This document shows, one piece after another, positions 13,463 to 19,890 of a DNA stretch of 25,828 nucleotides. The DNA is taken from positions 1 to 25,828 of the forward strand of contig JBCCFD010000056.1 of assembly GCA_039029915.1 (NCBI GenBank), read 5' to 3'. The notes beneath the pieces were generated by a model that saw only the letters and a program-made list of their open reading frames with translations, had not been told where the DNA came from and did no database searches. The position numbers were made by a program, and so were the translations under genes. The stretch comes from QQUD01 sp039029915. GTDB taxonomy: Bacteria; Chloroflexota; Anaerolineae; Promineifilales; Promineifilaceae. Position 1 is the stretch's first letter, and every line of letters begins with the position of its first letter.

Positions 13463-15433
13463 ATGAGCGGTATTACAGCCATCATACATTTTGACGGTAC
13501 ACCAATAGAGCCAGATCAGCTTGAACAATTGGTTTCAGCTATCGCATGGCGCGGATTAGATGACTATGGCAGTTGGATTAATGAAACTGTTGGCTTTGGT
13601 TCTGTTCAACTTTGGACGACTCCTGAAGAGTGGGATAGTCACCAACCCTTCACAACCCCTCAAGGCGATGCCGCTGTTTTAGATGGTCGCATTGACAATC
13701 GTGCAGAGGTAGGTCGGCAGCTCAACATTCATGAGCATGAACTCACGGCCATGACCGATGTTGAGTTGTTTTGGGTGGCTTATAAAAAGTGGGCACAGGC
13801 CTGTGTTGATTATATCGCTGGTGCCTATGCAGTCATTATCTGGGATGCTCACAAAAGAGAGCTGTTTTGTGGGCGAGATCCATTGGGGCTGCGCTCGCTA
13901 TTTTACCATTGGAACGGCCGTCGTTTTTATGTGGCCTCAACAATTCAAGCCTTGCGTTATCTTGAAATCTTCCCAACCACATTAAATGATGAGTACATGT
14001 GGGATTATTTATCTACCTCATTCTCCAGCTCTTTTGATTTAGAAGCGACCCCGTTTCAAGAGATAAAACGATTACCTGGTGGGCACTTCTTAAGCCTGAC
14101 AGAAAATGGCATAAGCGTTACGCGCTACTGGAAACCGTGGGAACTCCCCGCCATAGCATATAAACAAAGCATTGAATATGCTGACCATTTAAAGCATCTT
14201 TTCGAGGAAGTGATGGTGGCTCATTGTCGATCGGCTGGGCCAATTGGTGTTGCCTTAAGCGGCGGCTTGGATTCTTCCTCAATTGTGGGTATTGCTCATC
14301 AGATGGAAAATGCTGGCAGATTACCAGCCACAGATATGCATACCTTTACGATGGTTTGGAAAAATGCTTCGCAAAGTTTAACAAGCTTTACAGATGGCGA
14401 TTACGCAGAGATTGTTAATAAGCAGTTTGGCAGTACATCTCACTATCTTGTTTGTGATGGCTTAACGATGTTTGATCAAATTCCTCACCGAGGAAGCGTT
14501 CCTCAAGATGAACCAAATTTTCACATTTTTGCCCCGTGGCTTCATATGGGTAAGAAAATCAATCAAACTGGTGTGCGCGTTCTCTTATCAGGTGCGGGTG
14601 CTGATGATGGCATGTCCAGCAGCTTGTTTTGTATTGTCGATTGGTTAATGCAGGGCCGTGTAAAAATGGCCCTACAAGCGGTAAAACGTGTCGCAGAAAA
14701 CGGCAATCAAAATTATGCTCATGTCCTATTTAATCTCATTTTGTCTGGCTTAGGACCAAGATCTCTGGCCTATCACATTCATGAGAGACAGCCAAAGCAT
14801 TCGTTACTTGGTTTAAATACTCGGTTTCATACTCGAACTGTCCCATGGCTCCCAAATCAAGACCAACTCATAAAGCGCTCGTTAGCTCGCCACCGCTTTA
14901 TTCCAAAGAATTTCAAAAATATTGCAGATCAAGCCCAATTTGAAGTGAGCATTATGCTTGCTGGGGATAATACTAAGCTATGGAGTGATCAATATTTAGC
15001 TTTACCAGCCCATATAGATCAAAGAGCCCCTTTCTATGATCGGCGTCTCATCGAATTCTTTTTACGCATTCCAACAATCCAAAAAATGGGGCGTTCTGGT
15101 GAGCGGAAAATGGTAATGCGGCGGGCAATGGAAAAAACCTTGCCTGATACGATCAGATTTCGGCAGGGGAATACAGATTATGGGTTTACATTACTTGATG
15201 GTTTAAGGCTTCACTGGCGCTCAATTCAAGAAATGTTTAAGAATTCGCGGGCGGCCGATGCTGGTTACATTGATGGGGCGGCTTTTCTCAAAGTATTAAG
15301 CGATAGAAGATATGGTTCTGGCAATGTGACGGACGCCGATATTTTTCCCACTTTAGGTCTTGAGTTTTGGTTACACGAGCTTGAAAATCCCATAAAAATC
15401 CAAGGACTTCAAAAAGCATATATATCAGACTGA
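13463..15433 (+). CDS. Asparagine synthetase-like macrolactam synthetase (lasso C-type), copy 2
   Basis: A 656-residue paralogue of the first synthetase, collinear with it throughout. The start MSGITAII again has Ser2 instead of the glutaminase Cys. SGGLDSS falls at 266-272, exactly as in copy 1, but the second acidic motif is GAGADD (377-382), with Asp in place of the usual Glu. GGAG precedes ATG 13463 at a suitable distance. It ends 70 nt before the precursor gene. Most lasso clusters need a single C protein; a second one here implies a second macrolactam or amide, a heterodimer, or processing of different substrates. Which of the two is the lasso cyclase cannot be told from sequence; the copy adjacent to the precursor is a reasonable guess only. 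Confidence 0.88.
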   Translation: MSGITAIIHFDGTPIEPDQLEQLVSAIAWRGLDDYGSWINETVGFGSVQLWTTPEEWDSHQPFTTPQGDAAVLDGRIDNRAEVGRQLNIHEHELTAMTDVELFWVAYKKWAQACVDYIAGAYAVIIWDAHKRELFCGRDPLGLRSLFYHWNGRRFYVASTIQALRYLEIFPTTLNDEYMWDYLSTSFSSSFDLEATPFQEIKRLPGGHFLSLTENGISVTRYWKPWELPAIAYKQSIEYADHLKHLFEEVMVAHCRSAGPIGVALSGGLDSSSIVGIAHQMENAGRLPATDMHTFTMVWKNASQSLTSFTDGDYAEIVNKQFGSTSHYLVCDGLTMFDQIPHRGSVPQDEPNFHIFAPWLHMGKKINQTGVRVLLSGAGADDGMSSSLFCIVDWLMQGRVKMALQAVKRVAENGNQNYAHVLFNLILSGLGPRSLAYHIHERQPKHSLLGLNTRFHTRTVPWLPNQDQLIKRSLARHRFIPKNFKNIADQAQFEVSIMLAGDNTKLWSDQYLALPAHIDQRAPFYDRRLIEFFLRIPTIQKMGRSGERKMVMRRAMEKTLPDTIRFRQGNTDYGFTLLDGLRLHWRSIQEMFKNSRAADAGYIDGAAFLKVLSDRRYGSGNVTDADIFPTLGLEFWLHELENPIKIQGLQKAYISD

Positions 15434-15503
15434 GTCTGAAGCTGACTAAGTCGAAAGCTGATCCCCAAAAAGGAGTGCGTTTCCCAATATAAGGAGAAAG
15501 TTT

Positions 15504-15665
15504 ATGAAGATTTATGAAACACCTGAATTAGTAGAACTAGGCAATGCTGTTGAGTTGACCCTCGGTGGTCGTCCCGGTACTACCGCTGACAACAACGGTA
15601 CCGAATATTATGTTGCACCTTGTGGCTGTGCGTGCGGCAATCCTGATCCTATCGAGCAAAAATAA
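15504..15665 (+). CDS. RiPP precursor peptide, predicted lasso leader and core with CGCAC tail
   Basis: A 53-codon gene with a strong ribosome-binding site (AAGGAG 15491-15496) 7 nt before ATG. Leader residues 1-20 contain YETPELVELGNAVELTL, matching the lasso recognition pattern YxxPxLxxxG and the near-invariant Thr at position -2 (Thr19). Cleavage after Leu20 gives a 33-residue core beginning GGRPG with Asp at core position 9 (Asp29), which allows a nine-residue Gly1-Asp9 macrolactam ring. After a loop with two Tyr comes PCGCACGNPDP: Cys at core positions 20, 22 and 24, each next to Gly or Ala, suitable for thiazoline/thiazole formation by the YcaO set downstream, or otherwise for disulfides. 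No Trp is present, so it is not a ComQ-type substrate. The gene lies between the synthetases and the YcaO operon and is followed by a hairpin. Confidence 0.85.
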   Translation: MKIYETPELVELGNAVELTLGGRPGTTADNNGTEYYVAPCGCACGNPDPIEQK

Positions 15666-15737
15666 TCGATCATCGAATGTCAAGTAAATCAGAAAACGTG
15701 TTGCGACTAGCGTAGCATGGGATGTGGTTTGCTTAAG

Positions 15738-15781
15738 GGAGAACAAAAAGCTTCGTGTGTACTCAAATCTTTTTGTTCTCC
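15738..15781. repeat. Dispersed hairpin element, copy C
   Basis: GGAGAACAAAAAG (15738-15750) and CTTTTTGTTCTCC (15769-15781) are an exact 13-bp inverted repeat with an 18-nt loop. The right arm and following ACTTA are identical to copy A. The upstream part shared by copies A and B is not recognisable here. It lies 73 nt after the precursor stop codon. Confidence 0.75.
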
Positions 15782-15841
15782 ACTTAGGCGAAAGTAGGAA
15801 AGTCTTTGAATAAAACCAACGATTCTCCAACTTTCCCTGAG

Positions 15842-15886
15842 TAAACCACAAAAATGGCATTTCATCGAAACTATTTTTGTGGTTTA
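15842..15886. repeat. Perfect 14-bp inverted repeat upstream of ycaO
   Basis: TAAACCACAAAAAT (15842-15855) pairs exactly with ATTTTTGTGGTTTA (15873-15886) across a 17-nt loop. A related fragment, GTGGTTTGCT, occurs at 15724-15733, just before copy C of the dispersed hairpin. A terminator, mRNA-end protector or operator are all possible. Confidence 0.6.
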
Positions 15887-16044
15887 GCTAATTGGCTAAG
15901 AAGGATATAAGCATCTAACTAATTGTGGAAACGCATTCCTTTTTGTAGATCAGCGCTTATGTACAGCCAAATATATTTAGCAGGATGGGAAGCGAATTGA
16001 GCTGTATCTCAAAGCAAACTAACGTGAGTCTCTAAATATAAAAC

Positions 16045-17382
16045 ATGAACAGAACAGTAGTCAAATTTCAAACAGAAGCCCTTTATCAGCAGCTTGAAAA
16101 TCAGTTGGTCGATAATCAGTACGGGTTGGTAAAACCACTGCAGATTTGTTACCCAAATCCGGGTGAACCGCAACTTTGGATAACGAGAGCATGGTTGTCG
16201 TATTATGACCACGATCTAGGTATGAATCAGTTCAAGCTTGTGGGGGGTGGCTCATCATCGTCTGACAAAAACCAGGCCAAAATTTCTGCTTTGTGTGAAA
16301 GCGTTGAACGATACTGTCTTCATGCCAATCAGTCGGACATTATTGTTGATAGCTATGAAAATCTTTCTAAACGATTTCATCTTTTGAATCCGGCAGACTG
16401 TCCAATTTTTCACCCAGACCAATATCCTGAGGTCGGGTTTGCAGAATTTACGGCCGTTACCAAGATCGCCTGGGCATGGACAGTGGCACTTCCAGAAGGG
16501 ACTCCCGTATTGGTGCCGGCAGAGTTTGTCTATTTGAGACATCCTGCCCATCCAGAAGCGTCAACGCTCATGCCCACCATCTCGACTGGCGCGGCTTGCG
16601 GTAGTTCCGCCACCGATGCCGTTGTTAGAGGAATTTACGAAATTGTTGAGCGTGATGCCATGATGATCATGTGGTTCAATCAACATTCAGCGCCGCGTGT
16701 TAAGGTTGATCTGCAAAGCGACTTGGGCAAATTTATTCATCAAAATTTTCGATCGCCGAATTTGTCTCCCCACCTGTTTTGGCTCGCTACTGATTTAAAT
16801 ATTCCAGCCGTTATGGCCATTCTGATTGAAGGCCAGCAGTCCGATGATAGAGTTGTTTATGTGGGTTTGTCCGCCCATTTAAACCCAGAGCAGGCGGTAG
16901 AAGGTGCTCTCAGAGAGGCGATTGAAATTCGAAAGTCTACTCAACTTGCGCGCCCAAACATGAAACGGCCGTTAAATACACCCGAAGATGTTACAACCAT
17001 CTATGAACACGCGCATTACTACATTGAAAAAGACCAAACCCACCTGCTTGATTTCTTATTAACCACGCCGCACACAATCGACCTAAGCACAGTGCCTAAC
17101 CGTGCAACGGGTAACCCACAAGCAGATTTAAAAACCTGCCTGTCCTACTGCGCTAAGGTAGGGCAACCCGTTTTTGCGGCCGATATTACGAAAGAAGATA
17201 TACGCCAAACTGGACTGTGCATAGTACGGGTGGTTATGCCTAAAATGCAAAGGCTTACCAGCAACCACAACAAGCCCTTTTTAGGAAATCCACGCCCGTT
17301 TACCCTGCCAGTTCAATTAGGTTGGCGGCCCGCGCCCTTATCACGGGCAGAAATAAATCAAGCACCACACCCTTTTGGTTAA
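16045..17382 (+). CDS. YcaO-domain azoline-forming cyclodehydratase
   Basis: A 445-residue stand-alone YcaO (PF02624). YcaO enzymes use ATP to phosphorylate the peptide amide oxygen while a Cys, Ser or Thr side chain attacks, giving thiazolines or oxazolines. The ATP and magnesium contact segments are visible: SDKNQAKISALCESVERY (73-90), STGAACGSSATDA (180-192) and EIVERD (199-204). The C-terminus APHPFG is Pro-rich, close to the PxPxP-type tail that azoline-forming YcaO proteins need, which argues against a thioamide or amidine role. The next gene, a ThiF-like protein, is the expected partner. ATG 16045 has no clear Shine-Dalgarno sequence, and an in-frame stop lies shortly upstream. The likely substrate is the CGCAC tail of the precursor at 15504, but this is inference. 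Confidence 0.93.
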   Translation: MNRTVVKFQTEALYQQLENQLVDNQYGLVKPLQICYPNPGEPQLWITRAWLSYYDHDLGMNQFKLVGGGSSSSDKNQAKISALCESVERYCLHANQSDIIVDSYENLSKRFHLLNPADCPIFHPDQYPEVGFAEFTAVTKIAWAWTVALPEGTPVLVPAEFVYLRHPAHPEASTLMPTISTGAACGSSATDAVVRGIYEIVERDAMMIMWFNQHSAPRVKVDLQSDLGKFIHQNFRSPNLSPHLFWLATDLNIPAVMAILIEGQQSDDRVVYVGLSAHLNPEQAVEGALREAIEIRKSTQLARPNMKRPLNTPEDVTTIYEHAHYYIEKDQTHLLDFLLTTPHTIDLSTVPNRATGNPQADLKTCLSYCAKVGQPVFAADITKEDIRQTGLCIVRVVMPKMQRLTSNHNKPFLGNPRPFTLPVQLGWRPAPLSRAEINQAPHPFG

Positions 17383-17416
17383 GTGTTCAGAACTTATACT
17401 AAAAAAAGGTATGACT

Positions 17417-18676
17417 ATGTCATCAATCAGCCGATTTTTACCACGAATTAAAAAACTGCCACCGTCAGCTCGGCTTCGTCCTGGCTACACAGTGGTTGAA
17501 GAACAACCAGGGCAGTATTTGCTTCATTCGGGTGCCTATAGCTTCAAAATTACCGTCCCTTTTCCTAGCATTTCACTGTTAGACTTTTTTGAAAGCCTTT
17601 CTGAGGATCATACGATTCTGGAAACATTAGAGACACGGTCTCCGCTACATATCAATTTTTTTCTTGATGTGTTAGAAACTTTGTATGATTCAAAGTTACT
17701 TGTGCCCACCTTAAATGGCAGGCATGAAGTTAATCCACGCTATGTTTCATCTGCCAATCTATTTGATCAATTTCAACAGCGCAACCCCAACAACGGCGTT
17801 AACACATTTTTCTCTGAGCGTGTTTGGCAAGAACGGCTGACAACGGTCAAAGTGGGGCTTGTTGGCCTAGGTCAAATTGGTTCACAGCTCGCGCGGCTTC
17901 TCACTATTGCTGGTGTCAAGCAGATCGTGGGAATTGATGATGGGTTTGTAGATGAAGCATTTCGTTACACAGATGCCTATTTTTTTGATGCTGACCAAGG
18001 GGGATTGCGGTCTGAAGCTGTAAGGCACAATCTTCAAAACGTTAATAACGAGACCCAATTTGCTTCAGTTCCCTTTTCTCTTGAAAAGTTAAAACAGGGG
18101 TTCTTGCCCAGCGAATTCCTTGAAGCAGATCTTGTTATTGTGGCAACAGATCAGCCGTCTACTCAGCTTTACAAAGGGGTCAATCAAGCTTGTCTGGATG
18201 CTGGTATTCCTTGGACAAGTTATCGGCCGGGTTGGGATGGGATGACTATTGAGATTGGTCCGACTGTTCTCCCCAAGGAAACAGCTTGTTATGAATGTTA
18301 TCAACTCCGACGGCAAAGCAATTTGGCAGACCCTGAGCAAGATGAGGCATTGACGCAAGCCCTTGAGCAAAAACCACTTCCATTACTTTCTTCGCAAATA
18401 ACGCCTTGTATTTCCATATTTTGCTATGAGATTTTACATCTGCTATCTGGCGAAATTCAACCAAAAACTTTGGGTGCAATCTTGAAATTTGACATGATGA
18501 AAGCGGAACTGGTGCGGCATCCGCTCCTCAAAGTACCGCGTTGCGTTGCTTGTCGAAGAGATATTCAAACTTTTATGCCAACCCGATTCTGGTCTGACAT
18601 TATGCCGGAAACAGAAGAGGTGGTGATGAGTCATGAGGCAACGGCTGTTCATGTACAAGAAGGTCTAGTTACCTGA
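17417..18676 (+). CDS. ThiF/E1-like partner protein of the YcaO (TOMM 'ocin-ThiF' type)
   Basis: A 419-residue protein in which residues 1-110 resemble a PqqD-like winged-helix leader-binding (RRE) region and residues 140-380 an E1/ThiF Rossmann domain, with GLVGLGQIGSQLARLL around 147-162 and ATDQPS in the later sheet. Two CxxC pairs, Cys291/Cys294 and Cys376/Cys379, are placed as in the structural zinc site of this family. In azole RiPP clusters such a protein binds the leader and presents the core to the YcaO. The chosen start is ATG 17417, behind AAAGG; ATG 17411 is 6 nt upstream, while the longest frame begins at an unlikely TTG inside the end of ycaO. The gap to ycaO is 34 nt, so both are co-transcribed. 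Canonical E1 activity (adenylation) is probably lost. Confidence 0.85.
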   Translation: MSSISRFLPRIKKLPPSARLRPGYTVVEEQPGQYLLHSGAYSFKITVPFPSISLLDFFESLSEDHTILETLETRSPLHINFFLDVLETLYDSKLLVPTLNGRHEVNPRYVSSANLFDQFQQRNPNNGVNTFFSERVWQERLTTVKVGLVGLGQIGSQLARLLTIAGVKQIVGIDDGFVDEAFRYTDAYFFDADQGGLRSEAVRHNLQNVNNETQFASVPFSLEKLKQGFLPSEFLEADLVIVATDQPSTQLYKGVNQACLDAGIPWTSYRPGWDGMTIEIGPTVLPKETACYECYQLRRQSNLADPEQDEALTQALEQKPLPLLSSQITPCISIFCYEILHLLSGEIQPKTLGAILKFDMMKAELVRHPLLKVPRCVACRRDIQTFMPTRFWSDIMPETEEVVMSHEATAVHVQEGLVT

Positions 18677-18788
18677 CACAAATAAAATGGCGCGTAGATT
18701 GAAAGGATTTCAAGGATAAAGGAGTAATAAACCACGAAATCCGTGTAATCCGCGTCCAAATTCCTTTAGCGAACAGTTTGTGTTAGGT
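18671..18788. repeat. MITE/REP-like element with inverted ends between thiF-like and sagB-like genes
   Basis: ACCTGACACAAA (18671-18682, overlapping the end and stop codon of the ThiF-like gene) is matched by TTTGTGTTAGGT (18777-18788), complementary except for one G/T pair, enclosing about 94 nt. The interior has AAATCCGTGTAATCCGCGTCC, a phrase that, from general knowledge, recurs as an intergenic repeat in many environmental genomes. It separates two genes of the azole module by 132 nt, while the other spacings downstream of ycaO are 34 nt or less. Confidence 0.5.
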
Positions 18789-18808
18789 GGTTAGCAAGAA
18801 GGTTACTA

Positions 18809-19603
18809 ATGGATCAGATTTCTAAAAACCTCGATAAATTGCAAATGGATTTTGCACAGATGAACGGTGAATTGATGTCATCTTTATTCCATGAGCAAAC
18901 GAAAAGATTCCCCAATGCGCTTGCTTCAAGCCCTGTGAGTTATGATCTGGATCTGCTTCCAGAATGTTCGCGGCGCGCATTCAAGAGCTATCCATCAACA
19001 TCAAAGGTTTTTCTACCAGAACCGCAGGCGCTACCGGTTCACTTAGACCAGCTTGCCCTCAGGCGGAAAAGCGTACGCGCTTTTTCAGGGCAACCCGCCT
19101 TACTTGAACAGGTGGCGACACAGTTATCGCTCAGCTATCGAATCAAAAAAGAAGCCGCCACCAGACCCATTCCATCTGGTGGTGCTCTATATCCGCTTGA
19201 ACTCTACGTGACATCCTTAAATATCCAAGAGACTGATGCTGGCCTTTACCATTATCATCCTGCATTGCATGCTTTGGAATTGCTTTCTGATGACCCACCT
19301 TTTCCGAGGCTTCAACAGTGTCTTTTGCCAGGCAGCCTGCCAGAAGGAACAGCCTACATTTTTTGTATTTGTGGGGTATTGCCACGCAACAGCTTCAAGT
19401 ATGGCGAACTTGGGTACAGACTGATGCTGTTGGAAGCAGGTCATCTTGCTCAGAATATTTTACTCGTTGCCACTGCCCAAAATTTAGCTGCCATTCCCAT
19501 CTGCGGTTTTTATGATGACCGCATGCATGATTACCTTGAGGTAGATGGGCTCGATGAGCTGTGCCTTTATCTGATTATGGTTGGCCAGCCAAACGTTTTT
19601 TAA
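18809..19603 (+). CDS. SagB/ThcOx-type FMN-dependent azoline dehydrogenase
   Basis: A 264-residue nitroreductase-fold protein that would oxidise azolines to aromatic azoles with FMN. Family marks are RRKSVRAF (85-92), PSGGALYPLELY (122-133, the 'SGGALYP' loop typical of SagB dehydrogenases) and YRLMLLEAGHLAQNILLVA in the FMN-binding helix region. It has the size of a single-domain dehydrogenase rather than the long SagB/NRPS-type fusions. ATG 18809 follows GAAGG at a good distance. The PqqD-like gene begins 17 nt after its stop. Its presence implies that at least some heterocycles in the product are thiazoles or oxazoles rather than their reduced forms. Confidence 0.92.
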   Translation: MDQISKNLDKLQMDFAQMNGELMSSLFHEQTKRFPNALASSPVSYDLDLLPECSRRAFKSYPSTSKVFLPEPQALPVHLDQLALRRKSVRAFSGQPALLEQVATQLSLSYRIKKEAATRPIPSGGALYPLELYVTSLNIQETDAGLYHYHPALHALELLSDDPPFPRLQQCLLPGSLPEGTAYIFCICGVLPRNSFKYGELGYRLMLLEAGHLAQNILLVATAQNLAAIPICGFYDDRMHDYLEVDGLDELCLYLIMVGQPNVF

Positions 19604-19620
19604 AACAAATTGGAGGAAAA

Positions 19621-19890
19621 ATGGAAATGCAAAATGTGCAATACAAAGTTCATCCCGAGACTATTTCTTCAGAAGTTGAAAATCAAGTGGTTCTTCTTCA
19701 ATATGAAAGCGGTGTTTATTTCACCCTTAATGAGGTGGGCACAAATATTTGGCAACTCATTGAAGAGGAGAAAACCCATCAGCAAATTATAAATGAATTG
19801 CAACGAATGTATGATGTTAATGAAGAACGGCTCAATCAAGACGTGCTAGCCTTGGTTAAACAGCTGAAAGAGAAAGGATTAATCTCTTGA
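19621..19890 (+). CDS. PqqD-like RiPP recognition element (lasso B1-type)
   Basis: A small winged-helix protein of 89 residues, PqqD family (PF05402). VVLLQYESGVYFTLNEVGTNIWQLIEEEKT (split: VVLLQYESGVYFTLNEVG is the three-strand wing, followed by the first helix) and DVLALVKQLKEKGLIS at the C-terminus are typical. Such RREs bind the leader peptide and bring it to the protease and cyclase; in lasso clusters this is the B1 protein, which recognises YxxPxL. The precursor has exactly that motif. GGAGG lies 4 nt before ATG 19621 and 10 nt before ATG 19627; both starts are possible. No other PQQ gene is present. The stop overlaps the ABC transporter start by 4 nt. Confidence 0.9.
   Translation: MEMQNVQYKVHPETISSEVENQVVLLQYESGVYFTLNEVGTNIWQLIEEEKTHQQIINELQRMYDVNEERLNQDVLALVKQLKEKGLIS

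Larger units (their letters stand above)
15666..16044 (+). other. Non-coding stretch between precursor and ycaO
   Basis: The 379-nt gap holds hairpin copy C and a second perfect inverted repeat (both listed separately) and no convincing gene on either strand. Its position suggests that the precursor message is terminated or stabilised here and that the tailoring genes from 16045 have their own promoter or are expressed at a lower level, as is usual for RiPP precursors. Confidence 0.5.

Noticed and set aside
10890..15433. Two genuine asparagine synthetases for amino acid metabolism
   Set aside because: Both lack Cys2 of the glutaminase site and sit around a lasso-type protease and precursor, so a RiPP cyclase role fits better.
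15504..15665. Double-glycine leader cleavage (after Gly21-Gly22) by a C39 peptidase
   Set aside because: Neither ABC protein has a C39 domain, a B2 protease is present, and cleavage before Gly21 satisfies the lasso Thr-2 and Gly1/Asp9 rules.
15537..15860. 107-aa minus-strand ORF across the precursor
   Set aside because: It overlaps the precursor and hairpin copy C, has no motif, and is the antisense shadow of a well-supported gene.
17375..17416. TTG start for the ThiF-like gene inside the end of ycaO
   Set aside because: ATG 17417 has a proper ribosome-binding site, and the added residues resemble nothing in the family.
19621..19890. PqqD of a pyrroloquinoline quinone pathway
   Set aside because: No pqqA, pqqB, pqqC or pqqE is present, and the neighbours are RiPP genes.
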